Of a stretch of 60,777 bases of DNA, positions 41,656 through 50,882 are shown piece by piece. The position numbers and the translations under genes are program-made. Numbering within the stretch: position 1 is the first letter of the stretch; every line of letters begins with the position of its first letter. Source of the stretch: JAYTQQ01 sp043746635 (GTDB lineage: Bacteria > Bdellovibrionota > Bdellovibrionia > Bdellovibrionales > JAMPXM01). Where the stretch lies: assembly GCA_043746635.1 (NCBI GenBank), contig JAYTQQ010000191.1:1-60777 (forward strand), given 5' to 3'. The notes beneath the pieces were generated by a model that was not told the origin of the DNA, ran no database searches, and saw nothing but the letters and a program-made list of their open reading frames with translations.

Positions 41656-41719
41656 TACAATTCACTTTCCAAATGATTTTGAACCTGATTTATGCTAGGC
41701 TCCCTCGCTAGAAAGCGAG

Positions 41720-42688
41720 TTGCACGTGATAACCGAAAAACTCAATTTTGCGAAAAACCTCCGTCCGGTGCAGTCTAAGCTCGCGGCGAATCAACGCGCC
41801 AAATTTTTCGGTCAACTCGAACTTCCGATCGAAAGAAAAACAGAAAAAGATCGCAACGCTGATCTGGGTGGTCGCAGTTTTTACTTTTTCGATTTCGATG
41901 ACAACGTCGCGTTTCTTACGACGCCAAGTTATATTTTTCATAAAGATACCGGCGCGGAACTTAAAATGTCGAGCGGTGAGTTCGCACAAGTTCATCGCAA
42001 CGTGGGTAAATCTGGGCCATACAAAAACTATCGAATCGACTTCAATGAAACGATCGGGACCTTTCGCAACTTTCGCGACAAGGATCTTTCTTGGATTGAA
42101 AAGCTCGTTGGAAAAAAGCAGTCTTTCGTTGAAGATTTAGCGGCCGCCCTCGAATTTCCTGATTTTCAGTGGAAGGGGCCATCTTGGAATTGTTTTCATC
42201 ACGCGACCCTCAATCAACGACCGATGGCGATCATTACGGCGCGTGGGCATTCACCGCATACCATCAAAGAAGGAATTTCTCTTCTCGTAAAAGAAGGTCA
42301 TATCCCGATGGAGCCAAACTATCTGGCGGTCTATCCAGTATCCAATCAAAAAGTGCGTGCCGAACTCGGTGATCCGAGTTTTGTTCTCAGCACCGCTGAA
42401 CTTAAAAAAGCCGCTATTCGCAAATCCGTCGACGAAGCCATCGCAAAATACGGTTACAGTCCTCATCATCGATTTGGAATGTCCGACGATGATCCCCACA
42501 ACATCGAACTCATCACAAGCGAGATGAAAGTCCTGAAAGGACTTTACCCCGAGATGAGTTTCTTTATTATCGAAACCCACAACGGCCAAGCCACCAAATG
42601 GGAAGTCTACAGAGATCACTCAGAAGCCAGCATGTGTGCGGAATCGACAAATGTGGAAGTTTTCGAACAGCTATCGATGCCGCTGTAG
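41720..42688 (+). CDS. HAD-like protein of unknown substrate
   Basis: 322 aa. Start uncertain: TTG 41720 or GTG 41726; no clear SD. HAD-superfamily motifs can be traced: FFDFDDNVAF (motif I, D58-x-D60), ITARGHSP (motif II), and FGMSDDDPHNIELI (motif IV, paired Asp). The motif I Thr position is Asn. A large insert between motifs I and II contains WKGPSWNCFHHATLNQRP. This resembles polynucleotide 5'-kinase/phosphatase-type or other HAD phosphatases without matching any one closely. Cytoplasmic; not obviously linked to neighbours. Confidence 0.68.
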   Translation: MHVITEKLNFAKNLRPVQSKLAANQRAKFFGQLELPIERKTEKDRNADLGGRSFYFFDFDDNVAFLTTPSYIFHKDTGAELKMSSGEFAQVHRNVGKSGPYKNYRIDFNETIGTFRNFRDKDLSWIEKLVGKKQSFVEDLAAALEFPDFQWKGPSWNCFHHATLNQRPMAIITARGHSPHTIKEGISLLVKEGHIPMEPNYLAVYPVSNQKVRAELGDPSFVLSTAELKKAAIRKSVDEAIAKYGYSPHHRFGMSDDDPHNIELITSEMKVLKGLYPEMSFFIIETHNGQATKWEVYRDHSEASMCAESTNVEVFEQLSMPL

Positions 42689-42971
42689 TCGTCGAGTTCG
42701 GTCGGAGGTGGTCTCGCCTTTTAGATGAGGTCGGGCTTAGGCGCCCCCACATCCATGGCCGACTGAGGTTCAAAACTGAAAGGCTTGCGAGACTTGTCTC
42801 AGGCCAAGACACCAATTGTTTGGAAACCTAGGATTTCGACTTCTGCCACCCAGTGGCAATTTAAGTTTATATAAAAGGCGAGTCATTTTAGCAAAGTTTT
42901 GGCGGATGACGGCCGATAGGCTTATCATATTAAAAAGCAATACGTTCTTGAATGCAGCTCGAAAGGCAAAA

Positions 42972-45152
42972 ATGAAAAAGCAAAACAATCGAAATCATTT
43001 TATGAATATGAAAAATGCAGCGGCCTTAGTTTTTGCGCTAATTTTGATTCCGCAAGTGGGATATTCACAACTTGCCAAGCAGGCTCCGAAGTCGGCGGGG
43101 CTTCAGTGTTTGCATTTGGATGCGATCGAGCGTGCCTACTTAAATTCTCATATCACTTTTAGCAGTCTGACGCCCCAACTCGAGCAACGCACGATTGAGC
43201 AGTATATTAAACGTATCGACGGTGCAAAAATTTATTTATTGAAAAGCGACGTTGAGCAAATCAAAAAAACTTTGCTAGCCGGAATGTTTTCAAAAATCAA
43301 AGATCGCAATTGTAAACCTCTTGATGAAGTTCAAGCTCTTTTTACAAAAAGAGTTGAAGAACGCGTGAAATTTGCGACCGAAACTCTCGCTAAAAAAGAC
43401 TGGAAGTTCGATTCTAAAACAGAATTGATGCTCGATCCAGAAAGCCGTGAGTTCGCAAAAACAAAAGCCGAAGCAGAAAAATTTCAGCTAAAATATATAC
43501 AGTTTCAAGTTTCAAATTACCTCGCAACGGGTGACTCGGATGCATCGGCAGCGACCGCTCCAAAGGGTGAAGTTGCGGGCGGAGCAGACACTAAAAAGCT
43601 AAATCCGATGATGCCAACACAAGCAAGCATCAATGAAGCAAAAGGCAACGTTTCACGTAGTTACGATCGCCAATTTAAAAAATTAGGGGAGCTCAGCAAA
43701 GATGATATATATGCGGGCTACCTCGATTCTTTCGCGCGCGCCCTTGACCCACACTCAAGCTATTTTTCTTCTGATTACTATGAAGATTTCAATATCCAAA
43801 TGGGTTTGAAACTTGAAGGTATCGGCGCGACTCTGAGCTCTCAAGACGGGTTCACAGTGGTCGAGCAATTGATTTCTGGAGGAGCCGCAAAACTTTCTGG
43901 TTTAATTCAACCACAAGATCGTATCGTGGCGGTTGGTCAGTTTAATGACAAAGGTGAGACCGATAAGATGGTGAACGTTGTCGAGATGGATCTTCGTGAT
44001 GTAGTTCGCCTCATCCGTGGACCAAAAGGCACTAAAGTAATGCTCACAATTATGCGCCGTGGAGCTGAAGGCAAAGAGCGCTTCAACGTTACGCTCAATC
44101 GCGCACAGATTAAATTAGAAGATGACGCCGCTTCAATTTCTTATATCGACAAAGATGTGAACGGTGCTAAAAAGAAAATTGCTGTTTTAAATCTTCCATC
44201 ATTTTATTCGGATTCGAAACCGGGCGGACGTTCGGCAGCCACTGACATGAAAGTTTTGCTAAAAGAAGCTCGTGATAAAAAAGCCGAGGCTCTCATCCTA
44301 GACCTTTCAAATGACGGCGGCGGAAGCTTAGAAGACGCAGTTAAAATCGCGGGATTTTTCTTTAAAACGGGTAACGTCGTGAAACAATCGACACATACTC
44401 CAGAAGATGAAATTTTATTTAAGGATAAAGATACTGATGTTGATTGGGATGGTCCGACTCTTGTTTTGACGAGCCGAATTTCTGCTAGCGCATCTGAGAT
44501 TGTTGCGGCAACCTTAAAAGATTACCAACGTGCGGTGATCGTTGGTGGCGACCACACTTTCGGTAAAGGAACGGTTCAGTCGGTGATGCCGATTCCGACG
44601 GGATTGGGCGCTTTGAAAGTCACGGTTGGTATGTTTTATACTCCAGGTGGTTTTTCGACTCAGCATCGTGGAGTTGAAGCAGACGTTCTTCTTCCGGGTA
44701 TTTTTTCGACAGATGAAATTGGTGAGCAATTCTTGGATTACTCACTCCCTAAGTCTCAAGTAAAACCATTCTTGTCTGAAGAAGCCTACGTAACTTCTGG
44801 TCCTGGAACGTGGAAAAAAGTTGAAAAGCCAACTCTTGAATACCTTCGAAAACAAAGCGAAGTTCGAGTTGCGAAAAGCACTGATTTTCAGAAAATCAAA
44901 ACAGATTTAAAGAAAACCAAAGAGCGTGGCAAGATCATTAAACTTTCGGATGCCTTAAAAGACACCAAAGAAAAGAAGTCTGAAAAAGATAAGAAAAAAG
45001 AAGAAAGCCAAGACGAAAAAGTGGCAGATTATTTGAAGCGCGCTGACATTCAGGAGGCCGCGAACGTGGCTGTTGATTTAATCGAAGCTAATGCGAAACC
45101 AAGCATTATCTTGAGCGGCAAAGGTCAAAAAGACTTTAGCGCCCACGAGTAG
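42972..45152 (+). CDS. prc: C-terminal (tail-specific) processing protease, S41 family
   Basis: 726 aa from ATG 42972, with AAAGG upstream and a signal peptide starting at NAAALVFALILIPQVGYSQ; a longer frame from 42816 crosses non-coding DNA. Domains: N-terminal helical region, PDZ (IGATLSSQDGFTVVEQLISG), S41 protease with the Ser in RISASASEIVAATL and the Lys in TFGKGTVQSV, and a C-terminal DUF3340-like region, as in E. coli Prc/Tsp. Prc trims or degrades periplasmic proteins by their C-termini and controls peptidoglycan enzymes. The C-terminus is Lys/Glu-rich. Confidence 0.94.
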   Translation: MKKQNNRNHFMNMKNAAALVFALILIPQVGYSQLAKQAPKSAGLQCLHLDAIERAYLNSHITFSSLTPQLEQRTIEQYIKRIDGAKIYLLKSDVEQIKKTLLAGMFSKIKDRNCKPLDEVQALFTKRVEERVKFATETLAKKDWKFDSKTELMLDPESREFAKTKAEAEKFQLKYIQFQVSNYLATGDSDASAATAPKGEVAGGADTKKLNPMMPTQASINEAKGNVSRSYDRQFKKLGELSKDDIYAGYLDSFARALDPHSSYFSSDYYEDFNIQMGLKLEGIGATLSSQDGFTVVEQLISGGAAKLSGLIQPQDRIVAVGQFNDKGETDKMVNVVEMDLRDVVRLIRGPKGTKVMLTIMRRGAEGKERFNVTLNRAQIKLEDDAASISYIDKDVNGAKKKIAVLNLPSFYSDSKPGGRSAATDMKVLLKEARDKKAEALILDLSNDGGGSLEDAVKIAGFFFKTGNVVKQSTHTPEDEILFKDKDTDVDWDGPTLVLTSRISASASEIVAATLKDYQRAVIVGGDHTFGKGTVQSVMPIPTGLGALKVTVGMFYTPGGFSTQHRGVEADVLLPGIFSTDEIGEQFLDYSLPKSQVKPFLSEEAYVTSGPGTWKKVEKPTLEYLRKQSEVRVAKSTDFQKIKTDLKKTKERGKIIKLSDALKDTKEKKSEKDKKKEESQDEKVADYLKRADIQEAANVAVDLIEANAKPSIILSGKGQKDFSAHE

Positions 45153-45164
45153 ATTTGAGTCTTG

Positions 45165-45192
45165 AAAGGTAGCGTAGCTACGCGCCTTTTTT
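45165..45192 (+). terminator. Intrinsic terminator after prc
   Basis: AAAGG (45165-45169) pairs with CCTTT (45185-45189) around an inner GCGT-AGCT-ACGC hairpin, followed by TTTTTT (45187-45192). Twelve bases after the prc stop. Confidence 0.65.
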
Positions 45193-45247
45193 CGTTTCAG
45201 GGCAGAACATAGATGACAGCGTACACAAGTTGTTTTACGAATGATCC

Positions 45248-46369
45248 ATGAGTAAAACAACAAATTCTTCTCTCTCAAGGCAGGGCCGTATCAAGCCTAA
45301 CAAAAAAACTATTCTAGCTAAGGCAGTGAAGCTTTCGTCGAAGACTTCTTCGAAAAAGGCAATGGCGCGCAAGCTTGAGCTTCCAAAAGAAATTTTGCTC
45401 GCCATGCACGAACATATGGTGACGGCGCGGGTCCTTGAAGAGCGCCTTATTAAGCTCTACCGCACGGGTGACGCTTACTTCTGGATTGGCGGAGCAGGCG
45501 AGGAAGCCTTCGGAGTTCCGCTCGGTATGCTCACGCATAAAGGCCATGGCCCTGAATATGATTATTTACATCTTCACTATCGTGGGACGCCAACACTTGT
45601 GGCTCTCGGCATGCCGATGATCGATTCGATTCGTTTGCAGATGAATCGGTCAACGGATCCTTCAACGGGCGGAAGAAATTTTTGTAATCACTACTGTTTT
45701 CCCGAGTTCAACGTCGTGCCTGTAGGTTCTCCGATTGAAGTTCAGTACGGAATGGCGATCGGCACGGGTATCGTTCAAAGGCGCTTAAACCAACAAGGCA
45801 AAAAGGGAATTACGATTGTCACCGGCGGTGACGCAGGTTCGGCTGAAGGTGATTTTGCTTCTTGTTTGATTTGGTCTTCTCGTCCCGGACAAGAATTGCC
45901 GATGCTGATCACGGTTCAAAATAATCGCGTCGGAATTTCGACTGACTACGGCTCTCAGCATGGTGAAAAATATGTTTCCGATCGTGGTCGCGCCTTCGGT
46001 ATTCGTACGGCAGTTGTAAATGGTAATGATGCTATTGAAACCTATCTCGCTCTTCAGGCTGAAATGGCTTACATCCGTAAAACTGGTAAACCAGTTTTAA
46101 TGGAGTTCATGGTTTCTCGTCTGTACGGTCACTCATCGGCAACCGGTGCGAACCGTGAAAAGGGCAATGACTGCATCGAGCTTCTTGAACGTAAAATGAT
46201 CGACGCAAAAATTATCACTTCACAAAAATGTAAAGAAATTTACGTATCACTCGATGAAGAGTCTCGTCGTATCGCTGAAGAAGTTCGTAAAGAGCCTGTT
46301 CCCCAAGCTGAAAGTATTTGGGATCATATTTACGCGGGCAACGAAAACGCCGATTGGAAAAAATTCTAA
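45248..46369 (+). CDS. 2-oxo acid dehydrogenase E1 component, alpha subunit
   Basis: 373 aa. Thiamine diphosphate motif GGDAGSAEGDFAS followed at ~30 residues by QNNRVGIS (the GDG...NN pattern of E1 alpha). A Lys/Ser-rich ~40-residue N-terminal extension (SSKTSSKKAMARK) precedes the fold; the ATG at 45362 would remove it. The E1alpha/E1beta layout is that of pyruvate or branched-chain 2-oxo acid dehydrogenases, and the sequence LHLHYRGTPTLVALGMPM is nearer the branched-chain/acetoin group. E2 and E3 genes are not in the window. The stop overlaps the next ATG (TAATG). Confidence 0.88.
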   Translation: MSKTTNSSLSRQGRIKPNKKTILAKAVKLSSKTSSKKAMARKLELPKEILLAMHEHMVTARVLEERLIKLYRTGDAYFWIGGAGEEAFGVPLGMLTHKGHGPEYDYLHLHYRGTPTLVALGMPMIDSIRLQMNRSTDPSTGGRNFCNHYCFPEFNVVPVGSPIEVQYGMAIGTGIVQRRLNQQGKKGITIVTGGDAGSAEGDFASCLIWSSRPGQELPMLITVQNNRVGISTDYGSQHGEKYVSDRGRAFGIRTAVVNGNDAIETYLALQAEMAYIRKTGKPVLMEFMVSRLYGHSSATGANREKGNDCIELLERKMIDAKIITSQKCKEIYVSLDEESRRIAEEVRKEPVPQAESIWDHIYAGNENADWKKF

Positions 46370-47433
46370 TGGCAAATATGACTCAAGCTATTCGTATGGC
46401 TTTACACGTTGGCGAATCAAAATTAAATGTCACCGATATTTTTGGACAAGACGTAGGGGCACCGCTCGGCGGAGTGTTCACGGCGACTCAAGGTCTTAAA
46501 ACCGCATGGAATACGCCACTCGATGAGCGCGGAATTATCGGTGCCGCGATGGGCATCGCCCTCACGGGTCATCGCTGCGTTGCCGAAATTCAATTCTGTG
46601 ACTATATTTTTAATACGATCGATCTCATGAAAATTGCCGGTAATACTTTGTGGGTGAGTAACGGCAACTATAATATGCCGATGGTCGTAATGACTCCCGT
46701 TGGTGCGGGAATTCACGGAAGTATTTATCATTCGCATAGCTTCGATGCTTGGGCGACCCGCATGCCCGGCTGGAAGATCGTGATGCCGTCGACACCACTC
46801 GACGCTTACGGGCTCATGCTCTCTGCGATTCAAGATCCAAACCCGGTGTTGTTTTTAAAGCCAAAAGCGTTGATGCGGGTTCGCGGCGAAGAACTCATTC
46901 CCGGCGAGCCGGCAGATGAAAAGGCTTTGAAGGCGATGATCGATCAGCCCGTTGGTGAAAATGAGCGCCTGAAATGGAAGCCAAAATGGCCCGAGCTCGA
47001 CGCTGATTTTTCAATCTCGATCGGTAAAGGCAAAATCACTCGTGAGGGCGATGCCGCGACTCTGGTGAGTTACGGAAGGTCCTTACTATTTTGTAACCAA
47101 GTAGCAGATCAATTGAAAGAACAGGGTCGCCACGTTGAGGTGATCGATATGCGATCACTCTATCCATATGATTGGCAGATGATTAAAGAGAGCGTTTTAA
47201 AAACGAAGAGAGTTCTATTCGTTAATGAAGACACAGAGGTCACAAATTTTGGTGAGCATTTAGCCTACCGTGCGACGACTGAACTGTTCTATAATCTTCA
47301 TGCACGGCCGCGTGTTTTGGCGGGTAAGAACATTCCGGGAGTGGGTCTTCACCAAAATCTTGAAAAAGCAACGGTGCCTCAGCTTCAAGACATTATGAGA
47401 GAGACTCTTGATCTTCTCGATGAGGTCCCATGA
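46369..47433 (+). CDS. 2-oxo acid dehydrogenase E1 component, beta subunit
   Basis: 354 aa from the ATG overlapping the alpha-subunit stop. Typical E1 beta segments: MTQAIRMALHVGE, DIFGQDVGAPLGGVF, GFKTAWNTP-like QGLKTAWNTPLDE, CVAEIQFCDYIFN, and the C-terminal transketolase domain (EVIDMRSLYPYDWQMI, KRVLFVNEDTEVTNFGEHLA). The His in HSHSFDAW lies in the cofactor or substrate region. It forms the alpha2beta2 E1 with the upstream product, decarboxylating a 2-oxo acid for transfer to E2 lipoyl. Overlaps the methyltransferase gene by four bases. Confidence 0.9.
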   Translation: MANMTQAIRMALHVGESKLNVTDIFGQDVGAPLGGVFTATQGLKTAWNTPLDERGIIGAAMGIALTGHRCVAEIQFCDYIFNTIDLMKIAGNTLWVSNGNYNMPMVVMTPVGAGIHGSIYHSHSFDAWATRMPGWKIVMPSTPLDAYGLMLSAIQDPNPVLFLKPKALMRVRGEELIPGEPADEKALKAMIDQPVGENERLKWKPKWPELDADFSISIGKGKITREGDAATLVSYGRSLLFCNQVADQLKEQGRHVEVIDMRSLYPYDWQMIKESVLKTKRVLFVNEDTEVTNFGEHLAYRATTELFYNLHARPRVLAGKNIPGVGLHQNLEKATVPQLQDIMRETLDLLDEVP

Positions 47434-48248
47434 GTCGTGGTTTAAAGAAAAAGCCGCGGATTCAAGACCCGACTTTTGATAAATATTATTATTACATCAA
47501 TAGCGTTCAGGCTCCGGATAGTGACGTGTTGTTCATGCGTGATACCTATAAAGAACTTCGCGGAAAAACTCCCATGACCATGCGCGAAGATTTTTGCGGT
47601 ACCCACGCGCTTGCGTGCGAATGGGTCAAGCTCGGTCCTAAAAATAGTTCGATCGGATTAGATCTCGACATGGAGCCGATCAATTACGGCCAAGCCCACT
47701 ACGCCTCGAAGCTGACTCCTTTCCAGCGTTCGCGCATCCAGATTATGCAAGCTGATGTTCTCAATCCAGGCCTGCCAAAAGCCGACATTATTTGCGCGAT
47801 GAATTTTTCTCATTATGTTTTCAAAGAACGTCAGCTGATGAAATCTTATTTTCACAATTGCCTGACAACTTTGAATGACTCAGGAATTTTATTGATCGAT
47901 TGTTTTGGCGGGCCAGCTTGCCAAAAAGAAAATCAAGATATGACCAAACACAAAGGTTTCAATTACTATTGGCACCAACGTAGTTTTGATCCCATTTCAA
48001 ACAACGCTGTCTTTAATATTCACTACAAACCCGACGCAAAACCCAAAGTCGAAAACGTCTTCACTTACGACTGGAGAATGTGGTCGATTCCGGAACTTCG
48101 CGAGATGATGAACGAAGTTGGATTTCAGAAAACCTACGTTTACTGGGAGGGTACAACCCGCGCGGGCGAGGGTGACGGCAAATTTGCCCGAACCGAAACT
48201 GGTGAAGAGTGTCTCGCTTGGATCGCCTACATCGTAGGAACCAAGTAA
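47430..48248 (+). CDS. Class I SAM-dependent methyltransferase
   Basis: 272 aa, start overlapping the E1 beta stop (ATGA). SAM-binding region: MREDFCGTHALACEW (motif I equivalent), IGLDLDMEPINYG (motif II Asp), and ICAMNFSHYVFKERQL. Strand FTYDWRMWSIPELREMM and end ECLAWIAYIVG follow the usual beta-sheet. The substrate is not readable; similar proteins are listed as small-molecule or SAM-dependent methyltransferases. Translational coupling with E1 beta is probably an operon convenience rather than a pathway link, but this could be tested. Confidence 0.82.
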   Translation: MSRGLKKKPRIQDPTFDKYYYYINSVQAPDSDVLFMRDTYKELRGKTPMTMREDFCGTHALACEWVKLGPKNSSIGLDLDMEPINYGQAHYASKLTPFQRSRIQIMQADVLNPGLPKADIICAMNFSHYVFKERQLMKSYFHNCLTTLNDSGILLIDCFGGPACQKENQDMTKHKGFNYYWHQRSFDPISNNAVFNIHYKPDAKPKVENVFTYDWRMWSIPELREMMNEVGFQKTYVYWEGTTRAGEGDGKFARTETGEECLAWIAYIVGTK

Positions 48249-48317
48249 TGATGAAATGGTTCGTCTCCTTCATTGGCTTTCGGATGATCGCAACCGTATC
48301 GCTTCGCTCATTCCACT

Positions 48318-48836
48318 TCATGATTTGAGCTCTTCCATGGTGAACAGTGCTTTATATTCGAGGCCTGCCGCTTTGATCTTTTCAGTTTTTCCTTCGCTTC
48401 TGTCGATGACGCAAATCACTTTATTCACGATGCCACCAATTGAACGCAGGTCAGTTGCGCTCTCAACAATTTGACCTCCGGTCGTGATGACATCTTCAAT
48501 CAGGGTAATATTTTTACCTTTGATGTTTGGGCCTTCCGCAAACTTTTGAGTGCCGTAGTCTTTTGCTTTCTTTCGAACGAAAGTGATCGGTAAGCCTGTT
48601 TTGAGTGCGAGGATCGTCGCGAGAGGGATACCTCCCATTTCGAGGGCACCTAAAAATTCTGTTTCGGTTGGTATGAGATGTTGCATCTGTTCTGCGATCT
48701 CACTGAGCAGAATGGGACTTGATTCAAACTGATACTTATCAAAATATTCATTCGAGATTTTTCCAGACCTAAGTTTGAATTCGCCGGTGAGATGAGCAAC
48801 TTTAAAAATTTCACGACATAATTCTTTGCGGTTCAT
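48318..48836 (-). CDS. pyrE: Orotate phosphoribosyltransferase
   Basis: 172 aa, shorter than the usual 200-215. PRPP-binding motif ITLIEDVITTGGQIVES, orotate-loop segment GALEMGGIPLATILAL, KKAKDYGT, and N-terminal LTGEFKLRSGKISNEYFD. It makes OMP from orotate and PRPP in de novo pyrimidine synthesis. AGGAAA precedes the ATG. Divergent from the sORF upstream of it. Confidence 0.93.
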   Translation of the reverse strand: MNRKELCREIFKVAHLTGEFKLRSGKISNEYFDKYQFESSPILLSEIAEQMQHLIPTETEFLGALEMGGIPLATILALKTGLPITFVRKKAKDYGTQKFAEGPNIKGKNITLIEDVITTGGQIVESATDLRSIGGIVNKVICVIDRSEGKTEKIKAAGLEYKALFTMEELKS

Positions 48837-48957
48837 TTTGTTTCCTCTCGCGCTTGCCTTTCGATCGGTCTCTGTTTGTCCCTGTTCCTGATGTAATTAA
48901 CTGGCATACATTCTGCTTTATGAACTGTATAGTGACCTCTTCAAGGATGAAAAGAGT

Positions 48958-49092
48958 ATGCTTCAACAGATTTACAAACAGCTCACTCAATTCAAAAAGA
49001 TGGATGTCGTTCACATGTCATACTTCTTTTTCGTTCTGCTGACACTCACTTTTGCAATGATTGCTCTCGTTCGGTCCTTGCCCACGAGCTAA
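48958..49092 (+). CDS. 44-residue single-pass membrane protein (small ORF)
   Basis: ATG 48958 to TAA 49092. A short amphipathic lead (LQQIYKQLTQFKKMDVVHM) and a hydrophobic stretch long enough to span a membrane (YFFFVLLTLTFAMIALV), then a short tail. AAGAG lies just upstream. It sits between divergent pyrE and a minus-strand gene, and a terminator-like hairpin follows directly, so it has its own transcription unit. No homologue is recognised. Reality is judged from start context, TM segment and terminator, not from a search. Confidence 0.5.
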   Translation: MLQQIYKQLTQFKKMDVVHMSYFFFVLLTLTFAMIALVRSLPTS

Positions 49093-49119
49093 AAAGCCGT
49101 CTGCCAAACGAGAGTTTTT
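49064..49119 (+). terminator. Terminator-like hairpin overlapping the sORF end
   Basis: CTCTCGTT (49064-49071) pairs with AACGAGAG (49107-49114), followed by TTTTT. The 35-nt loop spans the sORF stop codon. Confidence 0.4.
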
Positions 49120-49150
49120 CTTTTTCACAAAGAGACTGCGGCGCAGCACC

Positions 49151-50026
49151 CTAAGAACTCGTCTTTAAATCAATCGAAGGTTGTTTCTTGAGGTGACGCT
49201 CTGTGGGTTTTTTCTTTTCGGGAGGGTCTTCGTCATATTCTGAGCTCAGTAAGCTTAAGTTCTTATGGAGATCAAAAGGCTTCTTGAAGCTCTGTTCGTG
49301 CGATAAAAAATCAACGTAGAGTGGAGGTAAGTTTTGGAGTTTAGTCTCGAGTCTCAAAGAATTGAGGTCGACGGTTCGATCACTGAGAGTATGCATGCTT
49401 TGCTTTCGTTTGAGAGAAGAAAGCATGCGGTATTTATTGAGCTGAGAAATACGGAGCTCACTATTCTGAGAAACAAAATCAATCAAAAGTCGTGTCCGCT
49501 CAAGAGAGAATGCATAAATTTCTCTTTCGGCTCGTAATGCAGACTCTTCTTTACTCTGCATGCATTCTGTTTTTCGTTTTAAATAAAGACTCGTAATAAT
49601 TTTTGCGATTTCTTTTTTATGGAGTGCAACTTCATCATCGCCGAATTTCCTTTTAAGTCTTCGCACCCAACGACCACTCGATCTGGCAGAGTCGCACTCG
49701 CCGATTTGCGTGCCCCAAGTTTGAATCGAATCTAAATATTTTTTTTGGAGACGCACCATCGTTCGGTCTTCATTAACCGGATCTAGATTCTGAGAGCGCA
49801 AATATCTCTGCCAACGTGAATACATTTCGGGATGTCCACGGCTTACCACATCCTCGATAAGTTTCAGTAAAGTATCGGTGTTCAGATTGGCATCGTCGAG
49901 ACTAGGACCTTCGGATTTCAGTTCGGGGGGAGCGATTAGAATTTTTGGACTTCCGAGTTGAACTGAACCGAAAACGGATGTCTGCAGAAAGTTCAGCGCA
50001 ATGAGAATTCCGAAGAATCGAATCAC
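49151..50026 (-). CDS. Exported protein of unknown function
   Basis: 291 aa. N-terminal signal (FGILIALNFLQTSVFGS), then a largely helical, charge-rich chain (EVALHKKEIAKIITSLYLK, ALRAEREIYAFSLERTRLL) with only two Cys. The C-terminus is Lys/Glu/Pro-rich (PPEKKKPTERHLKKQ). The start overlaps the end of the 50.7-kb gene by four bases, so they are translated together. I recognise no family. Confidence 0.6.
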   Translation of the reverse strand: MIRFFGILIALNFLQTSVFGSVQLGSPKILIAPPELKSEGPSLDDANLNTDTLLKLIEDVVSRGHPEMYSRWQRYLRSQNLDPVNEDRTMVRLQKKYLDSIQTWGTQIGECDSARSSGRWVRRLKRKFGDDEVALHKKEIAKIITSLYLKRKTECMQSKEESALRAEREIYAFSLERTRLLIDFVSQNSELRISQLNKYRMLSSLKRKQSMHTLSDRTVDLNSLRLETKLQNLPPLYVDFLSHEQSFKKPFDLHKNLSLLSSEYDEDPPEKKKPTERHLKKQPSIDLKTSS

Positions 50027-50736
50027 ACAAATTCTTTCAGCGCTGCTTCAATCGTAAAACGCGAGACACGCTCGACATTTTCATTAACACTTGCCGAAAT
50101 AATTCGGATGTTTGTTCCGTCGGGGCTTTCAATTATAGGAACTGGGCCAAAAGCAAAAATAAATTTGTAAGCATTATCTTTGAGAGATTGCTGAACAATC
50201 TCGTCACCGGCATACTTGCGAATGGCTCTGGTCCAGTCAACGACGCAAAAATAAAGGGCTTCGAGTTCATGTTTTTTCTGAGTCGCGGACGCAGCTTCAG
50301 AAATTTCTGCAGATACTTTTGCTGAAAAACGTTTGTTAAAATCTTTGACCGAATTCTGCAAATGTGTCTGAATTTCAGTGATCGTCGGAGTTTTTTTAAG
50401 CGAAAGATTAATCTGGCCAGAAGATAATTGATCAACGACCGAGTCTGCTTCATGAACCGTGATACCTGAAATTTCATCGACAAAAACGTAAGTCAGATCT
50501 TGAGCGGCATCTTCAGTTGCGCGATAATTTGCAATTAAGACTGATTTTTTTTCTGGTCCAGAACTAAATCCAATTAAATAGCCTTGAATATATTGACCAG
50601 ATTTGAGGTAAATACTCACAACGGGTACTTTTTGGCCCTTGATGGCTGCCGCTTCTTGAAAAACTTCGGTGAGTCGATCGAGACTTGAAAGAACGCCCAG
50701 TTGGGGGATGCCTACCAGCTGCGTTATATTGAACAT
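50023..50736 (-). CDS. Unknown protein with a possible Sm/Hfq-like N-terminal domain
   Basis: 237 aa, no signal peptide. Residues ~35-100 read like an Sm/Hfq fold: an opening strand with the x-G-x-x-hydrophobic-x-G pattern (SIYLKSGQYIQGYLIGF), a middle strand (KSVLIANYRAT) and a closing DLTYVFVDEISGITV, compared with Hfq's IFLVNGVKLQGxI and LIYKHAISTI. A linker follows, with KFIFAFGPVPIIESPDG near the C-terminus. If the fold is right, it may bind RNA, possibly as a ring. It is coupled to the exported-protein gene downstream (overlap 50023-50026). No stand-alone Hfq is in this window. This is a by-eye fold guess, moderate at best. Confidence 0.45.
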   Translation of the reverse strand: MFNITQLVGIPQLGVLSSLDRLTEVFQEAAAIKGQKVPVVSIYLKSGQYIQGYLIGFSSGPEKKSVLIANYRATEDAAQDLTYVFVDEISGITVHEADSVVDQLSSGQINLSLKKTPTITEIQTHLQNSVKDFNKRFSAKVSAEISEAASATQKKHELEALYFCVVDWTRAIRKYAGDEIVQQSLKDNAYKFIFAFGPVPIIESPDGTNIRIISASVNENVERVSRFTIEAALKEFV

Positions 50737-50882
50737 AATGGCCTCAAAGTTAAAGATTCTAGTCGTAATTATGAAGTGAATCGTTTGGTGGGGTCAAGCG
50801 CTCCGAAGCTTATTTTGTGACTTAAAGTCGTTCACGAAAAATAAGGCTGTGCAGGCCTATCGAATTTTGTTTCAATGAAAGG

